DNA of 64,000 nucleotides from Lachnospira multipara ATCC 19207 (GCF_000424105.1 NZ_AUJG01000009.1:1-64000), one strand, 5' to 3'. Positions 53,291-61,062 are shown, numbered from the stretch's first letter. Made by a program: numbers and translations. Notes: generated by a model not told the origin, from the letters alone.

Positions 53291-54484
53291 TTAGAGGTTA
53301 TTTAAAAGGTCATCCATTCTGCTCTTTAATAATTCAATTCTGAGACGTAAATCTGCATCATTTTTGATGACAGTTTTGTTATTCTTCAAAATGTCGAAAT
53401 TATTTTCAAGTAAATTTAATGCCTGTTCTGTTTTTGCAATTGAAGAAATTCTTTTTAATTCTGAATCTGAAATTGCAGTGTTGCGTTGCTCTTTTTCTTT
53501 TTGAGCTTGCTTTAACTTTTCAAGGTTAGTTTCTAATCTAGCTCTTTCCTTTTCAGCCTTATCCTTAGCTTTAATTATATACTTGAGTTCATCTTCAAGA
53601 TCTTCCTTGCTCTTAGTTGGCTGTGGAACGCTATTAATCTCATTAAGCTTGTTTTCTAGAAGGGTAAGCTTTTCATTTTTCTCTTCTAATTCTTTGGAAG
53701 CTTGCTGAAGTTTTTCTTGATATTCTTTAGCTTCTGCTTCCTTTTCTTCTGAGAGCTTTTTGATTGACTTATACTCTTCATTTTCAACCTTACCATTGTT
53801 CTTAATAAGATTTAAAATTGACATCTGAGCTTCTTCATCGAGCTTACCAAACTTATCAGCCTGGTTAAGATCAATACCGTTAGAGTTAAGTAATTCACTG
53901 AGCTCTGGAATTAACTTCTCGGCTGTAGTATATTTTCTTGCCTGTCTTTCACTGATGTTAAGTTGCTTAGCGATTTCAGCGTTAATATTGCTGATTTCAC
54001 CCTTTAATTTCTTTGCTTCATAAAGCTCCTTAAGACGGCTAACTTCCCATCTCTTTACTTCCATTGAAGCTTCTCTTACATCATGGTTAGCAGATATAAG
54101 CATGATTTCTTCATCAAGTTCGCTTGTTGTCTGCTTTTCAACCTTACAAGGAATACCTGCTGGGAAAAGGTTGTTATATTCTTTATCTGTCATTGATGAA
54201 ATAGCATTAAAACGTCTTTCACCTGATACTAATCTATATGTGTTTGTATCTACATCGAATAATACTGATAGATTGTGTCTTAGACCATTTACTAAGATAC
54301 TTTCTTTTAATGCTTCAATACCATCCTGAGTGTACATTTCATTCTTAGGGTTTGCCTTAATCTGCTCCTTTGGAATGAACTTAAAGTTATATTGAGTTCT
54401 TGCTTGAAGATCCTTCATCTTCTCTCCAGCGTTGCCTAAATTACCTGATTTGGTTGTTCCTGCGCTAAAACTTTTTTTAGCCAT
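53291..54484 (-). CDS. parB: Partition protein ParB
   Basis: 397 aa. The N-terminal ParB/Spo0J fold has IKANPKNEMY, GIEALKESILVNGLRHNL and YRLVSGERRFNAI (GERR arginine box of the CTP site). An HTH follows at about 165-190 (EIAKQLNISERQARKYTTAEKLI). The C-terminal 150 residues are an unusually long coiled coil (EKEAEAKEYQEKLQQASKELEEKNEK onwards) ending in a dimerisation helix. It is translated right after parA. Its likely sites are the TGAACTGAGTTCA palindromes. AAGGAG precedes ATG 54484. Confidence 0.9.
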   Translation of the reverse strand: MAKKSFSAGTTKSGNLGNAGEKMKDLQARTQYNFKFIPKEQIKANPKNEMYTQDGIEALKESILVNGLRHNLSVLFDVDTNTYRLVSGERRFNAISSMTDKEYNNLFPAGIPCKVEKQTTSELDEEIMLISANHDVREASMEVKRWEVSRLKELYEAKKLKGEISNINAEIAKQLNISERQARKYTTAEKLIPELSELLNSNGIDLNQADKFGKLDEEAQMSILNLIKNNGKVENEEYKSIKKLSEEKEAEAKEYQEKLQQASKELEEKNEKLTLLENKLNEINSVPQPTKSKEDLEDELKYIIKAKDKAEKERARLETNLEKLKQAQKEKEQRNTAISDSELKRISSIAKTEQALNLLENNFDILKNNKTVIKNDADLRLRIELLKSRMDDLLNNL

Positions 54485-54486
54485 AA

Positions 54487-55314
54487 TTACTTTTCTCCTT
54501 TCAAGTATTTTGCAAGTTCTCTATAGTGCTTGTTATCCATTAATCCTAGATAATTTACAAGCTCTATATAATCCTGCGCTGCGCCACATCTCTTATCGTA
54601 TGTTAAAAGTGGTTCAAATGTTGTATTTGACTCATTTACAGCAATACTATTTCTGATGTATGGTGGAAGGAATTTATCTCCGAACATATTTTCATAAGAC
54701 TCAAACATCTGCTTAAAGAGTGTTGTTCTTCCAGCAACTCTTGTCATGAAAATACCTGCAAATTCAATATTTAAATTGTACTTTTCGTTTAATTCATCAA
54801 CTGAATCTATAAGTGACATTAATCCATCATATGAGAAATTATCTACACAGATTGGAGTAATAATCTTATCACTTGCACACATTGCGCATGTTGTTAAATA
54901 TGATTTAAATGGTGAATTATCGATGATGATATAATCGTATTTCTCTTTAAGAAGTGCTAAATTATGACGTAAATACAATTCAACGTTAGATTCTTTCATC
55001 TTGTCATAAATTACATATATTAGATTGTTTAATTCTCTTGATGCGGATAATATAGAAATGTTCTCGTATTCTGTTTCTGTAACATAATATTCGAGTTCTT
55101 CAAGATTATCCATCTTACTACAAAACAGCTGTTCATAGTTCTCATCTTCTATTCCTTCTGATAAACCAAACATTTTAGTTGTGTTCATCTGTGGATCTAG
55201 ATCAATTAGAAGAGTCTTATAACCAGAAATTGCTAAAATCTGAGCAATTGTGATAGACGAAGTTGACTTACCAACACCGCCTTTTTCATTAATTAAGCTG
55301 ATAACTTCAGACAT
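54487..55314 (-). CDS. parA: Partition ATPase ParA
   Basis: 275 aa deviant Walker-type ATPase. NEKGGVGKSTSSITIA is Walker A with the signature Lys, LLIDLDPQMNT is the A' motif and YDYIIIDNSP is Walker B. No N-terminal HTH is present, so it is of the short (type Ib/chromosomal-like) class. It moves ParB-bound plasmid copies along the nucleoid. GGGAGG stands before ATG 55314. The palindrome cluster lies 90-600 bp upstream, where it may also act as operator. Confidence 0.93.
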   Translation of the reverse strand: MSEVISLINEKGGVGKSTSSITIAQILAISGYKTLLIDLDPQMNTTKMFGLSEGIEDENYEQLFCSKMDNLEELEYYVTETEYENISILSASRELNNLIYVIYDKMKESNVELYLRHNLALLKEKYDYIIIDNSPFKSYLTTCAMCASDKIITPICVDNFSYDGLMSLIDSVDELNEKYNLNIEFAGIFMTRVAGRTTLFKQMFESYENMFGDKFLPPYIRNSIAVNESNTTFEPLLTYDKRCGAAQDYIELVNYLGLMDNKHYRELAKYLKGEK

Positions 55315-55401
55315 TTTTGACCTCCCTTATTTCATCTAATATTCATTATACATCATATATTTTTTCATTCAAGGAAATTTCATCAAAAAGTACAATAATT
55401 T

Positions 55402-55914
55402 TGAACTGAGTTCAAACTATATTAGATGCTTTTATTTTTAACATTCATCTTCAAATCATCCTCAAATATTGTATCAAAGGAATATTTTGAACTGAGTTCA
55501 CAATGCTTATATCCTACTCTTCCAACTAATACTTGGAAAGTGAATATTTTATGTTATCTAATAAGTTGAACTCAGTTCATTTTCTTTTTAATCCTATTAG
55601 ATATTGTGATTGGATTTTGAATTCTAATTTAATAAATTGTGAACTGAGTTCAAAAATAATCTATGTTATTTATATTTATGTAGACTGGATTATGAACCAA
55701 TTAATGATTAGCATTCGTTAAAATTTCCCTTTAAAGATTACTGATTCAAAATTGAACTCAGTTCACAATTATAATCTATAACAAACATAAAACTACAAAT
55801 TTACAAATTACTAAGTTACTTAAACTATATTATACCTCATTCTGTACTTTATAATAACAGACTGAAAATTATATATCTCCATTAGAATATACCTCCAATT
55901 TTGAACTGAGTTCA
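55402..55914. repeat. Cluster of six TGAACTSAGTTCA palindromes (centromere candidate)
   Basis: Identical 13-mers at 55402-55414, 55488-55500, 55567-55579, 55640-55652, 55753-55765 and 55902-55914, with central G or C depending on strand. Spacing is irregular (86, 79, 73, 113 and 149 bp). They stand upstream of parA, where a ParB binding centromere is expected. Copies away from this cluster are at 47266 and 60954. Confidence 0.85.
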
Positions 55915-55982
55915 CATCTCATTAAAGAAATCTGAAAATATAGCAATTATGCAATACAAAATACATATAAACATACGTTCTT

Positions 55983-55998
55983 TGTTTCACGTGGAACA
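55983..55998 (-). promoter_or_regulatory. Canonical chromosomal-type parS
   Basis: TGTTTCACGTGGAACA on plus; its complement TGTTCCACGTGAAACA is exactly the Spo0J/ParB parS known from Bacillus chromosomes. It lies 69 bp beyond the last palindrome of the replicon's own cluster. Confidence 0.85.
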
Positions 55999-56275
55999 AG
56001 AACTCAAGGAATTAGAACTATTTGCGATTTTATTAAATCTTTAGGTGATTTTATATTTTAATCATGATAAAATAATTAATTGTATGACGACATAAGTAAA
56101 AAGCTTTAAATCTTATATTACAATGATATTAGTAGTTAGTTTTTATTAGAATTATGAGCTTATTAAGATATATGAGCTTTATGGTATATAAGAAATTGAC
56201 AAATATAAGAAATCTGTAAGATTTAAGAGCATCTTCTTACAAATCACACGAAACTAAGAATAAGAGGTAGATTTA

Positions 56276-57004
56276 ATGACATTTGAACGTTCTTATAGAA
56301 TTGGTGTAGAGGATATTGGCTATGAAAATTTAGCCACAAACAAAACAATTTTAGAGATTATGGAAGATATTGCGTCAGTTCATTCAGCTTCCGTGGGCTT
56401 TGGCGTTAAGGAAATACAGGATAATAACGCTGCTTGGGCACTACTTGATTGGAAAGTAAAAGTTATTAGAAGACCAGATTATGACGAAGAAATCAAGGCA
56501 GTTACTTGGTCTAGAAAGGCTGACAGACTTTTAGCTTACAGAGATTTCAAATTATTCGATAAAGATGAGAATTTAATTGCAATTGGCAGTTCTAGATGGA
56601 TTTACATGAACCTTGAGAAGCGTAGACCAATGAAGATTACTGCAGATATCATGGATAGATATGAGTCAGAGGATGTTTCTGTTTTTGATGAAGAAATTGC
56701 CAAGATCGATATCTCAGCCCTTGAAAATAAGCAGGAAATTGCTAGCTTAAACTATAAGCTTAGACGTAGAGACATGGATTATAACGGTCATATGCATAAT
56801 ATAAGCTATATTGATATTGCAAATGAAGTCCTTCCGGAAGAATTATATTTTAATAAACATTTTTCTGATATTAGAGTTGAATACAAGAAGGAAATCCTAA
56901 AGGATGACGATGTTGTGGTAAAGTATTTCCAGGATAATGACAGAGTTTTGGTAACATTTGAGACAGAGAATAAGCTTAATGCAGTTATAGAATATAAAAA
57001 TTAA
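56276..57004 (+). CDS. Acyl-ACP thioesterase
   Basis: 242 aa, double-hotdog FatA/B-type enzyme releasing fatty acids from acyl carrier protein. YRIGVEDIGYENLATNKTILEIMEDIASVHSASVG opens the first hotdog; the second has the catalytic region RRRDMDYNGHMHNISYIDIANEVLP with Asp, Asn and His. AAGAGGT precedes ATG 56276. It follows the partition region and is closed by a strong terminator, so it is a single-gene unit. Confidence 0.9.
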   Translation: MTFERSYRIGVEDIGYENLATNKTILEIMEDIASVHSASVGFGVKEIQDNNAAWALLDWKVKVIRRPDYDEEIKAVTWSRKADRLLAYRDFKLFDKDENLIAIGSSRWIYMNLEKRRPMKITADIMDRYESEDVSVFDEEIAKIDISALENKQEIASLNYKLRRRDMDYNGHMHNISYIDIANEVLPEELYFNKHFSDIRVEYKKEILKDDDVVVKYFQDNDRVLVTFETENKLNAVIEYKN

Positions 57005-57023
57005 AGAAGATTGAAAGAAATAG

Positions 57024-57086
57024 GCCCTTATGGTATACTCAAATTAACAGAGATAGGTTAATTTAGTATACCTAAGGGCTTTTTTA
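57024..57086. terminator. Strong terminator after acyl-ACP thioesterase
   Basis: GCCCTTA-GGTATACT and AGTATACC-TAAGGGC arms with T tract TTTTTT at 57080-57085. TGCTTTTGAAAATGTATT right after it (57088-57105) is the same 18-mer as 28087-28104. Confidence 0.85.
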
Positions 57087-57153
57087 ATGCTTTTGAAAAT
57101 GTATTTCTAACGGCCAAGAGTTTACTACAAATAGCCTAAAAGGAGGGATTTTT

Positions 57154-57357
57154 ATGACACTAATTAATAAAGAGAAGTTTTTAAATGGTGTGGGAAAGGC
57201 TGTAGATGCTACTAATAATGCAGCTGATAAGGCTGAAGCTTATATTAAAGAGCACGAAATTGATAAGAAAACAAAGAAAGTAGCATCAGAAGCTGGAAAA
57301 ACAGCAAAAAAGATTGGTAAAAAAGTAGGATCAAAGATAGCAGATTTTATCGAATAA
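57154..57357 (+). CDS. Small lysine-rich helical protein
   Basis: 67 aa, not recognised. AAGGAGGG lies before ATG 57154, a strong ribosome site. The sequence is an amphipathic helix rich in Lys and Ala (KAVDATNNAADKAEAYIKE, KKVASEAGKTAKKIGKKVG), resembling YtxH-type or late-embryogenesis-like stress proteins. It is between two terminators and thus its own unit. It could bind membranes or nucleic acid; no function is claimed. Confidence 0.7.
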   Translation: MTLINKEKFLNGVGKAVDATNNAADKAEAYIKEHEIDKKTKKVASEAGKTAKKIGKKVGSKIADFIE

Positions 57358-57562
57358 TGTTTTACGTGAAATATTGAAAAACTAATTATAAAAAGAGCTA
57401 AGTAATTTAGTTAAAACAATTTTAACTGATAAATTAAGTAAAATATATGTCTAATACTCAGAAAGCTAGATTTTATGCGCCTTTGTTGATCTTGAAACTG
57501 TATGACTTTGTATGAATGATGTGAAAAGGTTTTCATATTTTTAAAGTTTTAATACGTTAAAG

Positions 57563-57654
57563 CCGCATAAATACTGAATCAATAAATTGTGTAAAATCTA
57601 GTTCAAGACAAAAAAACAGTAAAATTTTTCAAAATAAGACAAAAAATCAGTAGT
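57563..57654. repeat. Origin-like repeat block, second copy
   Basis: CCGCATAAATACTGAAT plus two AGACAAAAAA-CAGTA repeats about 31 bp apart. The first is a 17-bp exact copy of 50590-50606 in the rep origin. The others weakly resemble the TAGACA-AGAGTAA iteron. Confidence 0.5.
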
Positions 57655-57679
57655 ATAATATAAAATCGGTGATATAATA

Positions 57680-57812
57680 ATACTTGTTCGTGAGACAGAA
57701 ACGAACATTGAAAAAGCACAGAGACATGAAGGTTAATCTCCATATTCCTTCGTGTTTGACTATATTTCTATCCCCTCTACTCATCCCCGGTCCCCCAGGC
57801 CGGGGACATTTT
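57680..57812 (+). ncRNA. Candidate structured small RNA
   Basis: Three successive hairpins: TGTTCGT/ACGAACA (57685-57707), CATGAAGG/CCTTCGTG (57725-57754) and TCCCCGG/CCGGGGA (57784-57806), the last followed by CATTTTTAT. TATAAT is at 57673-57678. No reading frame is supported. The arrangement suggests a terminated small RNA, but no known family was recognised. Confidence 0.45.
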
Positions 57813-57865
57813 TATATTTAGTAATTAAAATTCGGATTTTTAAATAAGTATATATATAAAGATAA

Positions 57866-57916
57866 ATAAAAAGCGAAAGCCAAGATTATATTAATATCAA
57901 GGCTTTCGCTTTTTGT
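57866..57916. terminator. Bidirectional terminator after HxlR gene
   Basis: AAAAAGCGAAAGCC (57868-57881) and GGCTTTCGCTTTTT (57901-57914), perfect complement with A and T flanks. It serves the minus-strand HxlR gene and the plus-strand small RNA candidate. Confidence 0.85.
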
Positions 57917-57946
57917 TTGAGGTTTTTTATGAAAAAAATCTTAGCG

Positions 57947-58273
57947 TTATTCAAGTGTTTTTTTATAATCAGTTCCCCATTCTGCCATAGAATTGATAAT
58001 TGGTCTCATGGATTCACCGATTTCAGAGAGAGCATATTCTACATGAGGGGGAACCTCTGGGTAAACAGTTCTTGTGATAATGCCATCCTCTTCCATTGAT
58101 CTAAGTGAATCTGTAAGAACTTTTTGACTAATTCCATCTAAACTGTTTTTTAATTCATTAAATCGCCAAGGTCTTACAAGTAAATTTCTTATTATAAGAA
58201 GTTTCCATTTACTGCCAATCAGACTAACTGTTGTAGCAACTGGACACTCTGGTAATTCTTGTTTTGTCTTCAT
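57947..58273 (-). CDS. HxlR family transcriptional regulator
   Basis: 108 aa MarR/DUF24-type winged helix. CPVATTVSLIGSKWKLLIIRNLL carries the conserved redox Cys near the N-terminus (Cys10 by this start) and W-K-L core; ELKNSLDGISQKVLTDSLRSMEEDGII is the recognition helix. Such regulators sense quinones or electrophiles and control oxidoreductases, which fits the MDR and enoate-reductase-like genes nearby. ATG 58273 with AAAGGAG is used instead of the longer form to 58324. Confidence 0.87.
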   Translation of the reverse strand: MKTKQELPECPVATTVSLIGSKWKLLIIRNLLVRPWRFNELKNSLDGISQKVLTDSLRSMEEDGIITRTVYPEVPPHVEYALSEIGESMRPIINSMAEWGTDYKKTLE

Positions 58274-58345
58274 GTGAACTCCTTTCGATTTAGAAATATT
58301 TTCATAATAAATAATTATAATCAATCATGTTATAAGTACAAATAT

Positions 58346-58499
58346 GATTAAATGCATAAACGATTAAATGCAAATAGTATTTATTTCAATATAGCATGAA
58401 AGTATCGTAAGGTCTATAAAATAAGAAAATGATAGCAAGATATAAAACAAAATATAAGTTACAAAAAAGTAACTGGGTTATAAAAAAGTGCGTACTTTT
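58346..58499. promoter_or_regulatory. Operator-like repeats upstream of HxlR and RiPP genes
   Basis: The 323-bp gap holds a direct repeat GATTAAATGCA (58346-58356 and 58362-58372), the inverted repeat AGTTACAAAAAAGTAACT (58457-58474) and AAAAGTgcgtACTTTT (58484-58499). The ACTTTT/GTAC style is similar to DUF24 operators, so the HxlR protein may bind here. The rest of the gap shows nothing else. Confidence 0.45.
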
Positions 58500-58596
58500 C
58501 GATAATTTTAACTTAGTTTATAGTAAAGAAAAGAAAGCAAGTTAATAAACAAGTTTTCTAATATTTATATTCACAATTAAAAGGAGGATGAATTTT

Positions 58597-58740
58597 ATGT
58601 CATTATTAAATCTTAATGGTTGGGTAAATGGTAGCGAAAAGGCTATGGCAGCATGCGGTTCAGCATGTGGTGCTTCAGATCCTAAGCCAGATGAAAAGCC
58701 AGCAGCATGCGGTTCAGCTTGCGGAGCAGGTGACAAGTAA
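58597..58740 (+). CDS. ACGX-repeat RiPP precursor
   Basis: 47 aa with AAAGGAGG before ATG 58597. The leader is MSLLNLNGWVNGSEKAMA. The core has two copies of ACGSACGA (Cys20, Cys24, Cys38, Cys42) joined by SDPKPDEKPA. Each block is A-C-G-x-A-C-G, the repeat known from the ACGX class of peptides that pair with a radical SAM/SPASM maturase, which lies directly downstream. Thioether crosslinks between Cys and neighbouring residues are the likely modification, though the product is unknown. Confidence 0.85.
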   Translation: MSLLNLNGWVNGSEKAMAACGSACGASDPKPDEKPAACGSACGAGDK

Positions 58741-58808
58741 TTTTTTACCTAATAGATTATACAAACTTAAGTTTAAAAATTAGAACTAAGCAAAAACGTA
58801 CATTACAG

Positions 58809-58834
58809 GCCTCCAGATATTTTTTTCTGGGGGC
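58809..58834 (+). terminator. Attenuator hairpin between precursor and maturase
   Basis: GCCTCCAGA and TCTGGGGGC arms with a T-rich loop. It lies between the peptide and maturase genes, which is a common arrangement to lower the enzyme-to-substrate ratio. No long T tract follows, so read-through is expected. Confidence 0.55.
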
Positions 58835-58858
58835 TAATTAAAAATAATGGAGGATTAT

Positions 58859-59908
58859 ATGAAATCATATTTTTCATTTCAATGGCATATAACTGACGAA
58901 TGTGACCAAAGATGTAAACATTGTTACATATATTCAAGCGGCGAGCATACTTGTCTGGCATCTATGTGTCAGGAACAGATAGAGAAGACATTTAATAATT
59001 GCTTGGATTTTTGTAAAAAATATAATCGCACCCCTTACTTTTACTTGACTGGTGGAGATCCAATTCTTCATCCTGATTTTTGGAAATTAGTCGAGACTTT
59101 TAAAGCTAACGACATTAAATATACAATTCTTGGAAATCCATTTCATCTTAATGATGAGGTCTGTCAAAGACTTAAGGAGACAGGTTGTGAGAAATACCAG
59201 CTTTCAATCGATGGATTAAGAAAGACTCACGATTGGTTTAGAAAGCCGGGCTCTTATGATTGCACACTTGAAAAGATTGCTACTATAAATAAGGCAGGAA
59301 TTAGAAGTGTAATTATGACAACGGTATCAAAGACCAATATGAATGAGCTCCCTGAAATTATTGATGAGGTTGTTAAAGCGGGTGCAAATGTATTTGCTTT
59401 TGCAAGATATGTTCCATCCGGTGGTGATTTAGATATTAGTATGACTGGTAAGGAATATAGAGAACTTCTTGCAGCATGTGATAAGAAGTTTAAGGAATAT
59501 GAATCAAAAGGATGTAAGACATATTTTAATAAAAAGGACAATCTCTGGACGCTTTACGAATATGAAATGGGTGAGTTTAAGATTCCTGATTTCACAAAGC
59601 AAGATATGATTTATGGTGGATGCAATTGTGCAAACTGTCATATAACTGTGCTTCCAACAGGTGATATCTATGCTTGTAGACGTGTGGCTGATTCTAAGGT
59701 TGGTAATGTCTTTGAAGATAGAATTGGTGACCTTTGGGAAACAAGTTTTGAGAAGTATCGTGAATTTGATAAGTTTGAAAAATGCAGTCGCTGTAAGTTA
59801 AAGGCATGGTGTCGAGGATGTCCTGCAGTGGCAAAGGGAACAAATGGAAGTTTTTATTCTTATGATCCTCAATGTTGGCTAGAAGAGGACAGCGAATTGT
59901 TAGCATAG
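58859..59908 (+). CDS. Radical SAM/SPASM peptide maturase (ACGX system)
   Basis: 349 aa. The radical SAM motif is CDQRCKHC (Cys17, Cys21 and Cys24 from ATG 58859), with YLTGGDPILHPDF for SAM binding. The C-terminal SPASM domain has CNCANCHITVLPTGDIYACRR and CSRCKLKAWCRGCPAVA...QCW, giving two further 4Fe-4S clusters. It likely installs thioether crosslinks in the adjacent ACGX peptide. ATG 58859 has GGAGG immediately upstream. The last codons form the first unit of the 16-bp tandem repeat. No transporter or protease for the peptide is in view. Confidence 0.88.
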   Translation: MKSYFSFQWHITDECDQRCKHCYIYSSGEHTCLASMCQEQIEKTFNNCLDFCKKYNRTPYFYLTGGDPILHPDFWKLVETFKANDIKYTILGNPFHLNDEVCQRLKETGCEKYQLSIDGLRKTHDWFRKPGSYDCTLEKIATINKAGIRSVIMTTVSKTNMNELPEIIDEVVKAGANVFAFARYVPSGGDLDISMTGKEYRELLAACDKKFKEYESKGCKTYFNKKDNLWTLYEYEMGEFKIPDFTKQDMIYGGCNCANCHITVLPTGDIYACRRVADSKVGNVFEDRIGDLWETSFEKYREFDKFEKCSRCKLKAWCRGCPAVAKGTNGSFYSYDPQCWLEEDSELLA

Positions 59909-59971
59909 TAAATTGTTAGTATAGCGTATAGTTAGCATAGCGAATTGTAAGCATAGCGTGTTGTTAGCATA
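59892..59971 (+). repeat. Five 16-bp tandem repeats at the maturase end
   Basis: Units gcgaattgttagcata, gtaaattgttagtata, gcgtatagttagcata, gcgaattgtaagcata and gcgtgttgttagcata, 80 bp in all. The first unit codes the C-terminal ELLA stop, so the array seems to have grown from the gene's 3' end. Confidence 0.9.
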
Positions 59972-59983
59972 GAAAGGTGATTT

Positions 59984-60946
59984 ATGAAAGAGTACATGAA
60001 GGCAGTGATTTTAGATAAGGTTACAGCGGCTTGTGACATTTTCTTATCTAGAAAGGAAATTCCAGAGGTGAAGCCTGGATGGCTTTTAATTAGGGTTAAA
60101 GCTTTTGGAATGAACCATTCAGAGCAGATTTTAAGACTTGAAGAAATTAAATACGATTATATAAAGAAACCGATTGTTCCTGGTATTGAATGTGTTGGGG
60201 AAGTTGTTGATGAATCTAATACCAGATTTAAAAAAGGGCAAAAGGTAATGGCACTTATGGGTGGTATGGGCCGTTCTTTTGATGGGGCATATGCAGAATA
60301 TGCCTTATTACCTGAAAAAATCGTATTCTCAATAGATAGTGATATGAGTTGGGCTGAGCTTGGTGCAATTCCAGAGACTTATTTTACAGCTTGGGGTTCG
60401 CTATTTGAGGCTTTAAATTTGCAAAAGAACGACACACTTTTAATAAGAGGCGCAAGTTGTGCCCTAGGATATGCAGCAATTCAGCTAGCTAAGGCTCTAG
60501 GAAGCAAGGTAATAGCAACAACTCATAAGGAGTCTAAGCTAGAACTAATTGACGAGGCTGACGAATGCTTAATTGATGACGGTCAATTAACAGGAAAAAT
60601 AAAGGGAGTTACAAAAGCTTTAGATTTAGTAGGCCCTAAAAACCTGATAGATACTATGAAAGCAGTAGAAAAGGGAGCTTTCGTATGTCAGACAGGAATC
60701 CTTGGCGGAGTTTATGCTTTTAATAATTTTGACCCTATAAAAGATATCCCAAACGGTGTTTATTTAACTTCGTTTTATTCAAATTATCCGACTCAGAAGC
60801 AAATTAACGATATATATACATTTTTAAAAGAACATAAATTAAGGCCAAAATATAATAAACTTTACAAGTTTTCAGACATAAAATCCGCCATTTTAATGCA
60901 AGAATCCGGTCAGGCAAAGGGAAAAATTGTCGTGGAAATGGATTAA
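59984..60946 (+). CDS. MDR-family NADPH quinone/enal oxidoreductase
   Basis: 320 aa, zinc-independent medium-chain dehydrogenase. GMNHSEQILR and PIVPGIECVGEVV form the N-terminal part; the nucleotide fold shows LLIRGASCALGYAAIQLAKALG. It uses NAD(P)H to reduce quinones or alpha,beta-unsaturated carbonyls. It follows the RiPP maturase, with the tandem repeat between them, and AAAGGTGA precedes ATG 59984. The nearby HxlR gene is a plausible regulator. A partition-type palindrome stands 8 bp after the stop codon. Confidence 0.85.
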   Translation: MKEYMKAVILDKVTAACDIFLSRKEIPEVKPGWLLIRVKAFGMNHSEQILRLEEIKYDYIKKPIVPGIECVGEVVDESNTRFKKGQKVMALMGGMGRSFDGAYAEYALLPEKIVFSIDSDMSWAELGAIPETYFTAWGSLFEALNLQKNDTLLIRGASCALGYAAIQLAKALGSKVIATTHKESKLELIDEADECLIDDGQLTGKIKGVTKALDLVGPKNLIDTMKAVEKGAFVCQTGILGGVYAFNNFDPIKDIPNGVYLTSFYSNYPTQKQINDIYTFLKEHKLRPKYNKLYKFSDIKSAILMQESGQAKGKIVVEMD

Positions 60947-60953
60947 TTTAAAA

Positions 60954-60966
60954 TGAACTGAGTTCA
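60954..60966. promoter_or_regulatory. Outlying copy of TGAACTGAGTTCA palindrome
   Basis: An exact 13-mer as in the parA-upstream cluster, 5 kb away from it, with a half site TGAACTGA at 60979-60986. It is located between the MDR and flavoenzyme genes. Confidence 0.75.
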
Positions 60967-61062
60967 ATTGCATTTTTATGAACTGATAAAATTTATTCTT
61001 TACAATTGTATTATCTCCTAATTTTTTATATTATATAGTTATAGTATAAGGAGGTATATGCG

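Larger units (their letters stand above)
55315..56275. other. Partition-site region between parA and thioesterase gene
   Basis: 961 bp with no convincing gene. It holds six copies of the TGAACTGAGTTCA palindrome, a chromosomal-type parS and AT-rich sequence. The last about 250 bp would contain the promoter of the thioesterase gene. Confidence 0.7.
57358..57946. other. Intergenic region with repeats and possible small RNA
   Basis: 589 bp. 57360-57560 shows nothing recognisable. 57563-57579 is CCGCATAAATACTGAAT, also at 50590-50606 beside the rep iterons. AAGACAAAAAA[A/T]CAGTA occurs at about 57605 and 57636 and is reminiscent of the iterons. A structured transcript candidate and a bidirectional terminator follow. 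Confidence 0.5.

Noticed and set aside
55533-55721. A 62-codon plus-strand open frame in the partition region
   Set aside because: It runs across two of the palindromes and has no ribosome site.
55402-55914. CRISPR array
   Set aside because: The repeats are only 13 bp and palindromic, spacing is irregular (73-149 bp) and no cas genes are present.
59892-59971. CRISPR or attachment site
   Set aside because: The 16-bp units are contiguous with no spacers, which fits a tandem slippage repeat.
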